From positions 10,377,001 through 10,441,000 of the forward strand of contig NC_134427.1 of the NCBI RefSeq assembly GCF_030867145.1: a DNA stretch of 64,000 nucleotides, read 5' to 3'. Position numbers and translations under genes: made by a program. Under the pieces are notes generated by a model. That model was not told where the DNA came from, did not search any database, and worked only from the letters and a program-made list of their open reading frames with translations. Source of the DNA: Opisthocomus hoazin. Taxonomy: Eukaryota; Chordata; Aves; Opisthocomiformes; Opisthocomidae. Below are positions 53,001-62,662 of this stretch, piece after piece (position 1 is the first letter of the stretch; each line of letters opens with the position of its first letter).

Positions 53001-54164
53001 TGGCTTGAGGATAAGGGGCAACGGGCACAAACTGAAGCAGAGGAAGTTCCGTCTGAACATGAGGAAGAACTTCTTTCCTCTGAGGATGACGGAGCCCTGG
53101 AACAGGCTGCCCAGGGAGGCTGTGGAGTCTCCTTCTCTGCAGATATTCAAGACCCACCTGGACAAGGTCCTGTGCAGCCTGCTCTGGGTGACCCTGCTTC
53201 GGCAGGGGGGTTGGACTGGGTGACCCACAGAGGTCCCTTCCAACCCCTACCATTCTGTGATTCTGTAACCCAGGGAAGTGCTAATGAAGAGCAAAAGCAA
53301 AGGCAGTATCACACGTCAGCAAACAGAAAAAGGGTGTGCACCACCATAGGAAAAAACTAAATGAAAAATTATTGACCCACTATAGGTGTAAAACCTCACA
53401 GCACCGTTAAAACACAGGTGTCTCAGCCAAGGGATCAGTTTGAGCTTGCAGTGGAAAATGTTCTGCTATTCCTGACAAGTGGCTCATTGCTGGGAAGAAA
53501 CGACACCAGGTTTTGGTTAGGAAGCTGACCAATAGTAAGAGGTGCTGGTGGACTTTCCTTCCGCAGTAGAGACGTCACCACGCTAATCCACCAAGATCCA
53601 TCATCCAAGCGTCAGAGCCCAGGCCCTCGGAGTTAGCGAGAGGGCAGCTGTTTCTGCGCAGTCCACGCACCCGGTGCCAGAGGAACGGCGAGCACCACGA
53701 GCAGCCGCTATAAATAGCCCGCGCCCCCGAGGACCTGCCTCATGTCCTCATTCCAACAGCGGGCTGCCCGACGTCCGCCCCTCCCGACCCGCCGCGCCTG
53801 ACGCTCCCCCTCCGAAGTTTCGGGAGCCGCCAGCCAGGCCCGGAGCTGGGCTGGGAGCCGCCATTCCTCCCCCCGGCTGCTTCCCCGCCGTTCCCACCCG
53901 GTCCCCCTCCACCGCTGCCGGCTGCAGGGGCGCCGGGGAGCACCGGCACTGCGGGGCCGCGCCGCGCTCCGCTGCCCGGCTCTGCCTGCCCCGCGGCGGC
54001 ACGGGCCGCCACGCACCAAACCCCCGCGCCGGGACCCCCGCCGCCCCCCGCCCGGGCAGGGACCTCGCCCCGCCGGACCTACCCAGGGACATGTCAATCT
54101 CCTCGGCTCCCGGCTCCGGCCCTGCCGCGGAGCCCGGGCCCGGCTGCGGCCCCGCCGCCTCCAT
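40956..54164 (-). CDS. UIF-like mRNA-export adaptor (FYTTD1 paralogue, syntenic with LUZP4), complete nine-exon gene
   Basis: Coding exons in transcript order: 54164-54083, 49936-49793, 46450-46308, 44297-44170, 43319-43232, 42794-42751, 42664-42590, 41916-41805, 41051-40956. They sum to 912 nt, i.e. 303 residues plus stop; human UIF is about 318. Every junction is GT-AG and all phases match. Colinear similarity to UIF, recalled from memory: IDMSLDDIIKRHRKE (UAP56-binding motif, residues about 23-37), NGVSPLNRQP, RPFLLNRG, GAVLTVSVANPQA, KGVLLRFNFRAMANQ, then TSLTLDERF near the C-terminus. The protein is Arg-, Gln- and Pro-rich, as expected for an RNA-binding export adaptor. By family, UIF links mRNA to the helicase UAP56/DDX39B and on to NXF1 in the nucleus. 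Divergence from FYTTD1 and the divergent LRCH2 neighbour make it a paralogue, probably the bird LUZP4 counterpart (inference). The start is the ATG giving MEAAGPQ; the frame stays open upstream, so it could begin earlier. Confidence 0.9.
41052..41804 (-). other. Intron 8 of the UIF-like gene, open in frame
   Basis: This 753-nt intron has no stop in the exon 8 frame for about 207 codons (stop near 41,181). Retention would replace the conserved TSLTLDERF tail by a long unrelated extension. I see no protein similarity in it and regard it as intron. Confidence 0.7.
41805..41916 (-). CDS. UIF-like gene, exon 8
   Basis: The acceptor is TGTTTTCCCCAG|GCCTGG and the donor AACCAG|GTAGAG, phase 2 in and 0 out. 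It encodes a basic SKRPFLRSQRPPPRAAK stretch followed by PKGVLLRFNFRAMANQ, colinear with PKGVPLQFDINSVGKQ of UIF. Confidence 0.93.
42590..42664 (-). CDS. UIF-like gene, exon 7
   Basis: The acceptor is CTGTCTTGGCAG|GTGG and the donor GGCAT|GTAAGT, a consensus site. It is 75 nt, phase 2 in and 2 out. It encodes WQVKPSPGAVLTVSVANPQA, which matches GGILTVSIDNPGA of UIF and is the clearest internal homology block. Confidence 0.9.
42751..42794 (-). CDS. UIF-like gene, exon 6 (44-nt small exon)
   Basis: A T-rich tract and TTTCACAGCAG precede it, so it too has a NAGNAG acceptor (44 or 41 nt). It encodes QMGANGEGKPPRMR and ends AGAAG|GTAATT, phase 0 in and 2 out. It is needed to restore the frame between exons 5 and 7, and its end plus exon 7 gives RMRRWQ, like RTRQWR of UIF. 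Confidence 0.75.
43232..43319 (-). CDS. UIF-like gene, exon 5 (tandem acceptor)
   Basis: The acceptor region reads TTTAGCAGCAG, so three in-frame 3' splice sites 3 bases apart are possible (exon start 43,319, 43,316 or 43,313). The encoded SSRPFLLNRGPGFQQKRM aligns with the FLFRRG region of UIF. The donor is AGGG|GTCAGT, phase 2 in and 0 out. Confidence 0.82.
43582..43650 (-). repeat. CR1 LINE 3'-end fragment
   Basis: The stretch around 'ggtcagaagggacctctgga' with a following GGTCATTCAGTCC is the reverse complement of the conserved CR1 3' region. It is a short truncated copy inside intron 4 of the UIF-like gene. Confidence 0.65.
44170..44297 (-). CDS. UIF-like gene, exon 4
   Basis: The acceptor is CTCTTTCAG|GGCAAC and the donor AGAAG|GTAAAA, phase 0 in and 2 out. 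It encodes 42 residues, Ser- and Arg-rich (AKSSSSGQPEGWRRQPPGPK). This is the least conserved exon relative to UIF; it is supported by its splice sites and fitting phase. Confidence 0.85.
44298..49792 (-). other. Introns 2 and 3 of the UIF-like gene
   Basis: Apart from exon 3, this stretch shows no other exon-like segment that I can support. A 20-base T run at 46,945-46,964 lies in intron 2. Intron 3 is 2.0 kb and intron 2 is 3.3 kb. Conserved elements may be present but cannot be judged without an alignment. Confidence 0.6.
46308..46450 (-). CDS. UIF-like gene, exon 3
   Basis: The acceptor is TTTGTAG|GACCC and the donor AAGAG|GTAGGG, phase 1 in and 0 out. It encodes 47 whole residues rich in Arg and Gln (PSRFRRGFGQQQYNWRQF) and ends in NGVSPLNRQPSAQE, which lines up with KGISPMNRPP of human UIF (recalled). 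Confidence 0.9.
49793..49936 (-). CDS. UIF-like gene, exon 2
   Basis: The acceptor is CTAG|ATGACATC; the joined codon GAT restores DDIIKRHRKEQ, the second half of the UAP56-binding motif. The exon continues with a basic, aromatic stretch (YGYGRPRFRAWMQRN). The donor is GCAAG|GTAGGT, phase 1. A second GT (GTGAGC) four bases further on would break the frame. Confidence 0.92.
53006..53267 (+). repeat. CR1 LINE, 5'-truncated 3' end
   Basis: A typical avian CR1 tail: the 'aagttccgtctgaacatgag' stretch, AACAGGCTGCCCAGGGAGG, GGTCCCTTCCAACCCC, and the terminal 8-mer repeat ATTCTGTGATTCTGTA (53,252-53,267). The open frame 52,993-53,223 is the remnant end of its reverse-transcriptase ORF. The copy is truncated at its 5' end, as is usual for CR1. 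Confidence 0.93.
53529..53716 (+). promoter_or_regulatory. Plus-strand promoter-like cluster: CCAAT, CRE-like, TATA
   Basis: CCAAT at 53,529-53,533, GACGTCAC at 53,571-53,578 and TATAAATA at 53,709-53,716 lie in order on the plus strand at the edge of the CpG island, inside intron 1 of the minus-strand gene. A start about 30 bases after the TATA box (about 53,740) would give an antisense transcript. Neither a coding exon nor a conserved product is seen for it. Confidence 0.4.
54083..54164 (-). CDS. UIF-like gene, exon 1 (start codon and first half of UAP56-binding motif)
   Basis: Encodes 27 residues, MEAAGPQ... to EEIDMSL, plus one base of the next codon. The donor reads CTGG|GTAGGT. The N-terminus is Gly/Ala/Pro-rich and lies in a CpG island. 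The UAP56-binding motif is split by intron 1 between the Leu and the Asp of MSL-DDII. The 5'UTR and transcription start are not resolved. Confidence 0.9.
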
Positions 54165-54240
54165 GGGCTCCGACCGCGCGCTGCCACCGCCCCGCGCCGC
54201 CCAGTGCGCGTGCCCGGAATGTGCCGGCAGCCGCCAGCGG

Positions 54241-54540
54241 CACCCGCCCCGCACCCACCCACGGCACCGCGCCCCGCACCCACCCACAGCGCCCCGCACC
54301 CACCCACTCACGCCACCCCGCCCCGCACCCACCCACAGCACCCCGCACCCACCCACTCACGACACCCCGCCCCGCACCCTCCCACGGCACCCTGCCCTGC
54401 CCCGCACCCACCCACGGCACCCCGCCCCACACCCACCCACAACACCCCGCCCCGGCACCCACCCACAGCGCCCTGCCCCGCCCCGCACCCACCCCGGCCA
54501 GCCCCGCCCCAGCACCCACCCATAGCGCCCTGCCCTCTGT
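54241..54540. repeat. GC-rich minisatellite, core CCCGCACCCACCCAC
   Basis: About eleven copies of a 20-30-bp unit with the core CCCGCACCCACCCAC, with varying tails such as AGCGC, TCACGCC or GGCACC. On the sense (minus) strand of the UIF-like gene it reads GTGGGTGGGTGCGGG, with many G-runs able to form G-quadruplexes. It lies roughly 80-380 bases before the chosen start codon, i.e. in the promoter or 5'UTR. Confidence 0.88.
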
Positions 54541-54739
54541 GCCCGGACACCCCCTCTCCCTGCCAGCTGACCGACCAGCCCCGCCGAGCATTGCCCCCAG
54601 GCTTGCTCCACACGGGTCCCCTCCGGCCCCCTCCTCTCCAGCCCCGCTGCCCCCGGGCTCTCCCTCTCTTCCCAGCGCTGCCCGGCCCCTCTGCACCCCC
54701 TGCACCCCAGGAGCGGCCCTCGCTGCCTCCCCGCTTGTT

Positions 54740-57700
54740 CGGGGGCTCCTCTCCAGCAGCCCTTCCCCGCTAGCTCTCTGCTAAGCGCCGTTCCCCAGCC
54801 TCTCCGCTAACGCTCTTCTCCCCCCGCATCCTTCTCCTCTGGGGTGCGCGCCAGGTGCAGACACGTCGTAAAAACCCACCAGTCATTTCTGAGCGATGTG
54901 AAATAAGGAATGACTTTGCCTCATGTTGCAGACTAGAAAAGCAAGGTAACTTTCGAAACGCGGACTCTGAGCTTGCATTCAGTTTGCGAACCTCTTGGGG
55001 AGCGAGCTTCCATTTGGGATTGGTCTTTCAGCACCATCCTGGTCACTCGCAAAAGCCACGCTCTGCAGGGGATCTGTCAGTCTCTGCGTCACGCTGGTTG
55101 CAGCACTGGTGCTATTCTGCAGTTTGAATACAAGATGTGAGCTAAACCATCTTCCTCTACTTTTAAAGACATGATAAAAAAACCCAACCCAAAGCCAAAC
55201 AAAATGGAAGAGAAGAGCTGGGAGAACAACCACTCCTCTTCCAACAAACAACCTCAGCCGTCTTTTACAATGACACTGCAGGATGTTCGTTAACACATTT
55301 TAACATGAAATGTTAGGAAATGAGGTCACAATCTCCCACTTGCAATTTTCTGTGATATGCAAGGTGTCCTGGGGGTGCTGGTGCTCTTTGGGGTGCCCTG
55401 GCTCTAGTGTTCCCCTAGTCCAAGAGCTGTCCTTCAAAGGGAATCATTAAAATATCCCAACAATTTGGTCAGAGCAGCCAGGGAAGCCGTGGCTGCTGGG
55501 AAAGGGCTGGAGGTATCCATGTAGGCCAAGCCTTAGCGATAGACAGGGAGAGGAGGTCTATCGCAGTGTCGTTTCCTACACGAGCAGTGTTGCAGGGTGA
55601 GGGGAAGGGCTGTCCGAGGAGGGCTCTCGAGGGCTGTGAGGGTGCTGGAGGAGGGCTCTGGGAGGTCTCCTGGAGCCAGCTGTGGAGCCACGAGCCACGA
55701 GGGAAGGACTGCAGGAGGGGTCTGGGGTCTCCTTTGGGTACAGGGTCAGCCGTGTGTTGAATGACCCAGGTTTCTGCACTAGGGAGAAGCTGGAGTTCGT
55801 CTCGCTGTGAGGACAGTGTAATGAAAGGTTTTGTGGCTTTCTACAAAAGCATACACGCTTGGATCTTCAGAAAATCTGAAAGCAACAGCTGAGAGATATC
55901 CAACGGTGTTTGCATTTGATCTCATTTAGTGAAAGATTTGAGATAAAACAAGACAAAGGCAGAGTTTAGAAATACCAACCGAATTCTAAAATAGTAAGTA
56001 GTTTCAAGTGACAGTTTTTTTGTTGAACTACAGCACAGATTTCATAGCAAATTCCACTTCACCAGGTGAGAGGTGTAATGATCTGTTTTCCTCTAAGCAC
56101 ATAGCTTTGAAGGCAGTGATAAAACCTTTACAAGCTGTATTTCTTCATCTGGGAAGTAAGAGCTGATATGTACTCTGTTATCTCCCAACTGCCAGTCTGT
56201 GACCTCTGAACATCTTGGCAAGTGTCCCATTTGCTTAGTATGTCTAAGCACTGCCATTAACTCAGTTCTGAGTAATTTCTCACATCAACAGTGTCGGTGA
56301 CACATGCTGGAGTTGGTGAAAAGGCCTTAACCAAACACCAGAACCTCCTCTAAAGTGCAATAACCCTGCACTGGAGAGGACTGCAGGTGTCTGGCAGACG
56401 GACTTGATCCTGCATCCTAAGAATGGAATGTCAGTAATGTGACTTTCTAAAGGTTAAAACTGGATTATTTAAAAAAAGAAAAAAGAAAAAGAGAAATAAA
56501 TAAAGAATAAAAGGATTCCTGTCATGCTTTCCTCGTTTGCATTGACTAAATAATACTGTGGCAACAAGCCTTCAAGTCAAGCCCTCGAAGAAAACCAGGG
56601 CACCTCTGCTGAAGGTGCCAGGTATTCCTTCCCTGGAGGGCCATGCATAATGAACTTTTTCACAAAGATCAAGTGTTATTTTGGGACACCGAGCCTTTCA
56701 ATTTACCAGGTGCTCTTATTGTCACATAATCAAACCACAAAGAAGCCTAGAAGGATTTCAGCTAAAAACAAATTAAAATAGAAGTCAGTGGGAGAAGTGA
56801 ACACATGCCAGCATTCAAACACTTTTATTATCCAAAATGTTTTCTCAGATCACAGCTATCTACCACAAAATTAAAAAAAAAAAAAAGACTGTTCACTTCC
56901 AGTGAAATGGACCCAAACTACAAGACGCAATTGCAAATAAATGATTTTTTTGGGGAAGTAAGCCTGAGAGGCTGTAGGAATACATGTCATGGAAACGTTG
57001 AGCATCTGCATGCATACGTTTGTACTTATGGGTGTGGAAGCACCCCACGCTATATCAGAATTGCTCCAAGCATAAGCAATTTGCTTATGTCAATGGGCCA
57101 AAAAGCCGATCACTTCTGTGGTGTTTTGCATTTTGCCCACAAGGGGGGGTGTTTAGGCCTCTTAAGTGGTGAGAACCACGGGAGCGTAACTCTCGGCTTT
57201 TAATGAGGAACACTGGTAGCAGTGCAGCTTTGTTAGCTTGCTCCAAAACCGGTGCACTGCTGCCGAAGAGCTCGTGTTTTATTGGTAGATGCTGAACATG
57301 GTCTTTTAACCATATGTCGCTACTTGAAAATCATCTTCTTGAGAAGATGGAAGAGAACAAAACTGTTCTTGAGAATTTTTGACAAAATAAAACTCCAGAT
57401 TATGCCAATATTTCTTTACATTACCCGTTTCCAGAAAGGGAGCTATGTGGATGATGTCAGTTCTTATGCAGAAGTTCTGACTGGATGAAATAAAGTGGCT
57501 GAGGTGCACACGTCACTGTGTTCTGCTCAGTGAAACCAACCGTTCCCTGACAAGTCAACCACTTCTTGTTAACAGTTAATGACAAATTCCATGATTTGCT
57601 TGTTACATATTTAGCAGATGCAGCCTGTATACTGTAAGACTGCAAAGTATTTAGAGAAGCGGTTGTTTTGGTTTTTCCCTCTCTCTCTGCACGTGTATTA

Positions 57701-60700
57701 AAACTGAGATCTCAGCCTGGTACACGTAAAACTATTCTTACAATACCCATTAGCTATACCTCTGGACTATGCAGAATTAAAGTCATCCCATAAAAATGCA
57801 TATCTAGATCTGGAGGTCTGCAGCGTGCTTTAACGTTTGTGTTCAAGCACAATACAATTGATCATCCTATATGCAGTTATCTAGGACCAGGTGACAACAG
57901 TTACTTCTTATCTTAGCTGTCTTTTGTGTATCAGAGATGTAGCTTGTGAAATGCATGGCATACTTGATAAAAGATAATTGCGATGGCACAGGCTTGGACT
58001 CAACATGCACGTGTGCAGGATGACAAGGGAGTTGGTAGATTCTGTGCAAGCTGTAACCAGCCTAGCTACATCCCAGTAAACTGAGATATACAGATACACC
58101 ACACGGCTGTGCTTCTGATTGCAATGTAGGAGTAGTTTTAGCTCATATTGCTTCTTGGGGTTCCTCAATATTAAAGTAAGCCTTCACTGAAAGGGCTACA
58201 TTTCTAATTTTTACCAAGAAATAAGCAAGGCAAATATGCTACTGCATGGCAAACACATGTTATTCAAAATAGAATACAAGGAAAAATCCTGTTAGAAATC
58301 ACACTAGACTGGTCAGTTAAGGATAAAGTCCTCTGCAGCACCACGAGGAAGTATTTCCAGTGCATGTAATTGGCATAAACGGTACTTGAGATTACATGTT
58401 TGAGGGTAAAAGCTGCCCTCCCCCCTGCCTTCAGAAATGTATTTTCTGGTGCTCGATGATGCATTGCTAGCTGTACACTTAATCAGATGCCCCGGACAGA
58501 AGAGGTACCAGGAATCTTCTCCTTAGTGGATCTGCTGTCTTATGGTGAACTGTGCAAAAATACTTTTAAGAACAGATACTGGTCACCAAAGCAGCCACAG
58601 GGAATGCTACTTACTTCTTTTCTGTTCAAGCATCAGATGCTGAAGTATTTTTTCCCTCTAGCTCGTTCAGAATGATGTGTTGGGCTAGATGACCTCTAAA
58701 GGTCCCTTCCAACCCAAAGCATTCCATGTTTCAGATAAATCACTACCTGTTAGCACAGACAGCGTGGCATTTGGCTTTTGACCAAACTAGGAGCACATGG
58801 TTTGCTTGCTTTGCTTTCAAAGTGGGCCAGATGATGCCATTTTAGTATGAATCTTGACTTCAGTTATTTGGGGATTATATTAACTGCCTGTGGGAAGCTG
58901 TGGGTGCTTGCAGGTCTTGAAGAAGAAAAGCAGTAGCAATTAGGAATAGAGCATGCACTGATACACAAAGTAAATGAGGAGGAACTGAAGAGTAATCAAG
59001 GAGATGGCACAAGGATCATGTGAGTGCTGAAATAACAGTGAATGTGTTAGCTCAGTACCTCACACATGTAGGAGGACTGAGGCTACTCATAAAGAAGCAT
59101 AGTAAGAACATTATGTAAGCTCTGGTGTTTAATTGCTCAAAGCAAGAAAGTCTCTAAAGGATGCAAAAAAAGGTCAGTGCTGAATCTCAGGAGGAATTTG
59201 TTTCTCACAGCAAACGGCAATCTGGACTGACAAAGATCTGCTTTGTATTCAGCTCAAGTATTTAATTCAGAAACACTGAAAGCTTCAGGAGTGTCTCTGC
59301 TTTTGGCAATCTTGGTTGCTTGGCCAGAGGTGCCCAGAGCTTGCGTTGCCTGGCAGAGGCCTGCAAGTCTGGTAGGGGCGTTGAGGGAGCATTGCACAGC
59401 ATGACACCCCAGGCAGCATCTCGGCTTTGTTACCATGCTTTGATGTTCTTATCGCATGCACTGACCTGACTTGGGACACAGCCTGCCATATACTCTGCAG
59501 AATTATCAAGGTACGGGAGAGATAAGGGACCACACTCTTGCTTTCCTTGCTCTCATAATCAATTTTATACTGACATTTCCAGTACAGGTGAACCCATCTG
59601 GGTCTCTCCAGAAGGCAGTGCTCTGGGGAAATTTGGAGCTGTGGGTGACGATGCTGAGCAGGGGTCAGAAGAAGAGTGGGAGCAGCACAGGCAGAGCAGC
59701 AGGATGGGCACACAGCTCTCGCGCTTGCTCTGAGCATGGCTTGGGCTAACCATGCCAAGGACTACGTCACTGCAAGACTTGTGAGTAACCACATCTTGCA
59801 ATCCACGCTGGAAGTTAGACAGATCAAAGCCTTATCAAACCTCATGCCTCTAGGCACTAACGTTACCTCTTAAAGTTTGTTGATGTCATATCTTTATGAG
59901 TTTTTATCTCATCTACAGCGGATGTGGGTAACCACAAAGACTCTCAGAGTGGAAGCTCTTCATGGAAGTAGGGGATTTTCAGTGGTTTTCAAACTCCTGA
60001 AACATAGACTCTGCCTATATAGTTTGACAGTAAGAAAATATTGTTGTCTTGTGCAGTCTCATTACAACATTTGAGTGTTTCCGCCTCTTCCTCTACTCAG
60101 CTGGCTTAATAAATAAGAAAATGCTATCATCTCTGTTTTACAGAAGAAACAGAAGGATGGCACAGCTGTGACTTACTACTCATTGTGAGAAGGTTGGTTT
60201 TGGGAGCCTGCTGCCGCCAGACTAGTGACTTTGGTTTTGCTTGTGAAATGAAAAAGAGAGGGCAGTGGGGGGCATGGGGAGAAAGAACTGTTGAAAGGCT
60301 GTGAAATGCAGTATAAATAAAGTGAATCAGACTTTAGCATTCCAGACATCTGTTCTGATTGAGCAGCTATTTGAGGTGATAAATGACCCCCACAGGTAAA
60401 TCTGCATGTAGCTATACCACAGGAAAGTGAAATCAGTTCCCAAGCCTTTGCCTGACTAAGCAGCAATTTGCTCAAGATTGGAGATTTTTGGCTAGCTCTT
60501 AGAAAAAGTCTCAGACATTGCTTCCAGCCTATTGTAATGGGCACTTTAATGCATTTGAAGATGTGAGCATGTGTCTGAGCAGAGTGAGTGTGCTTGGTTT
60601 GCTTCTCCGTTGGAACACCTGCAGACACAGTGAGTATTTTTTTTAAAGGTAAAAAGGCCCCTCATAAGTGAGAACTCCAGCATGTCTAAATGGTGTTTTG

Positions 60701-61990
60701 AGCCCTCTGACAATCTGTCGGACCTATTTCTTGCAAAGCAAGCTGAACCCCTTTCTTTGTCTAAGGTCGAAGAGATCACTTAGGCTCTAAACAGCAAGCA
60801 GCTGTGTGATGTGGCTTAGAGGGAGGAGAGCAAAGCTGCACCTCTGAGCTGGCCGTGCGCCAAGCCACCCACTTGCTAAACTCAGAGCAACTATTTCTAA
60901 CATTCAGCAACATTTTAGTTACCGAGGCTGGTCCTGGCTGCTGTTTTGCTTCACTCCTGCCAGCTGCAGAGCCGCTGTACCTCCCGCTCCATGTCTGCAG
61001 GCAAAGTCATCATACGCAGTTGGCCCAACATCAGTCTGTGAGTTTATTCAACCTCCACCCTCTCTGGCTGGAAACTCGACCCAGGGCAGCAGTCAGCAGT
61101 GTTTATGCAGGTTTGTCTGATTTTCCTGCTGTGCACCCAGGGAACAATTAGCTTTTTCAGAGCAAAAGCAGAGGCCCAGGCAGACCGATCTGTAGATATT
61201 AATCTGTAAGCTTTAATCCTGCAGACCACTAAAGTATCCACAGCTAAAATTAAATAAAGCAAACAGCCACAATATTTGCAGGTGACAATGGAAGCCCTTC
61301 CCCCATCACACACACATTTTGCTCATAGGCCTCTTTTGCTGGAAAGCCAATCTATTCGCAATGACACAGTGACCCCGAAGTCCATATTCTGCACCAAAGG
61401 ATTAAAGCCTTCACTCTTCAGTACCTTCTCACTGATCCTGGCTAATTTGGTTCTATTGAATCTCAGCCAGATATCACCCACAGAATATTACAGGGCTGTT
61501 CCTCTTTTGACTAATAATGGCTCAGCTGTCTCTCACTGACAGGCTGCTGACTGAAGGCTAGTCTCTTGCATACTGCTGGTGGAAGGAATTTCCCTTAGAT
61601 CTCCAAATTAGTCACGATGCATGCCTGCAAAAAAATACCCATTTAAGGACCTTCAGGAGCATCAAAGCATAAAAGCAGATGCTGCTTATCAAACCACAGC
61701 AATTGCATTAAAATGTGGGTCTATGAGACTTTCTTTGGCATTTCTTAATTACGGCTCCAGTCATTTTTGACAGATAAATATGCAGCACCTAACAAGCACA
61801 GATTACATGCTAATAGAAATAATTATTCACCCACACAGTATTCCCGCAATTGTGTAGGATTTTATTAATACAGCCGGGCCTCGGGCATGGCAGCCAGTGT
61901 CTGATTTCAGTTTCACCACTCCCCTTTCTCACCCTGAGTCCAGAGCGTCCGTATCCTTGAGGCTTTCGCCAGCGTTTCTTAACCCGTTGC
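54740..61990. other. Intergenic region between the divergent genes
   Basis: About 7 kb without a supported gene between the UIF-like promoter island and the LRCH2 promoter island. An A-rich purine tract occurs near 56,468-56,512 and an A run at about 56,874-56,886. One CR1 remnant is listed separately. Frames are all short and unremarkable. Confidence 0.6.
58662..58732 (+). repeat. CR1 LINE 3'-end remnant
   Basis: TTGGGCTAGATGACCTC followed by AAGGTCCCTTCCAACCC is the diagnostic last part of CR1, on the plus strand. The terminal octamers are degraded (AAAGCATTCCATG). A short old fragment. Confidence 0.8.
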
Positions 61991-62379
61991 AGGGTGACAG
62001 CCTTGCCCCTGCTCCCCTTTGTTCTGGCTGTGGGAGATCCCTCACTGCTGGTTTTTTCCACGCCACTGACGAGGCTCTGCCGCTATCGACAGGCTCCGCT
62101 CGCTCCCCGCAGAGGCGACGCTCCGATGCCGCCTCACGGAAAAGTCGCCTCTGTTTTGCGGGGCGGCCCCTGCCCTGACACCGCCCGCCACCCCCCGGCA
62201 GCTGCGTCCTCCCGAAGCGCGGTGACCGGCGCCCGCTCCCCGCCAGGCCCCGCTCCCGCCCCGTCCCGTCCCATCTCATCCCACTGCAACCCTGCGGGCG
62301 CCGGCATGCAGCCCCCCCCCCCCCCGCCCGGCCCGCGTGCCACAAACTGCCCCGCCCCTTGGCGCGCGTGCGACCCCTC

Positions 62380-62498
62380 ATTGGCCAGCACCGCCCCGGG
62401 GAAGTGCACCCTGTTGCCCCCGCCGCTGCGGATTGGTGAGGGAAGCCGCAGGGGAGCAGTGGAGCCGCGCCCCTTCGCTCCTCGTCGCCGAGGATTGG
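62380..62498 (+). promoter_or_regulatory. Three CCAAT boxes (ATTGG) in the LRCH2 promoter
   Basis: ATTGG occurs at 62,380-62,384, 62,432-62,436 and 62,494-62,498, all in the same orientation, spaced 52 and 62 bases. The last two sit in a roughly 62-bp imperfect tandem repeat (GGATTGGT, then purine-rich sequence, then GAGCCGCGCCCC or AAGCCACGCCCC). These are candidate NF-Y sites, each paired with a GC box. Confidence 0.6.
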
Positions 62499-62596
62499 TA
62501 AGAAGGGCCGAGGGGCACGCTGAAGCCACGCCCCCTCCGCCAGCGGCCCCCCGCCTCACTCCCTCGGCCCCCCCCGCCCCCTGCGGGCCGGCGGCG

Positions 62597-62606
62597 CCTG
62601 CGCAGT
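62597..62606 (+). promoter_or_regulatory. NRF1-like site upstream of the LRCH2 start
   Basis: CCTGCGCAGT resembles the NRF1 half-site (TGCGCA). It is about 60 bases before the ATG, typical for a TATA-less CpG-island promoter. No TATA box is seen. Confidence 0.4.
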
Positions 62607-62662
62607 GGCGGCGGGGCGGCCCTGGCTGTTGTTATTGTGGGGCTGGTCTGCGCCGCGCGAAG

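Larger units (their letters stand above)
49937..54082 (-). other. Intron 1 of the UIF-like gene
   Basis: A 4.1-kb intron splitting the UAP56-binding motif. It contains a plus-oriented CR1 copy (53,006-53,267), a weaker CR1-like stretch near 52,770-52,870 and, at its 5' end, the CpG island with a plus-strand TATA element. No other coding exon is recognised. Confidence 0.7.
53650..54730. promoter_or_regulatory. CpG island at the 5' end of the UIF-like gene
   Basis: Very GC-rich, CpG-dense sequence covering exon 1, the start of intron 1 and the upstream flank. It is the expected promoter of the minus-strand gene, with transcription starting somewhere above 54,164. Long frames on both strands here (for example 53,674-54,525 and 53,748-54,705) come from the lack of AT-rich stop codons and from the minisatellite. 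Confidence 0.8.

Noticed and set aside
53674-54525. 283-codon plus-strand frame in the CpG island
   Set aside because: It is Pro/His/Thr-rich because it translates the CCCGCACCCACCCAC minisatellite; it has no domain and overlaps exon 1 of the minus-strand gene.
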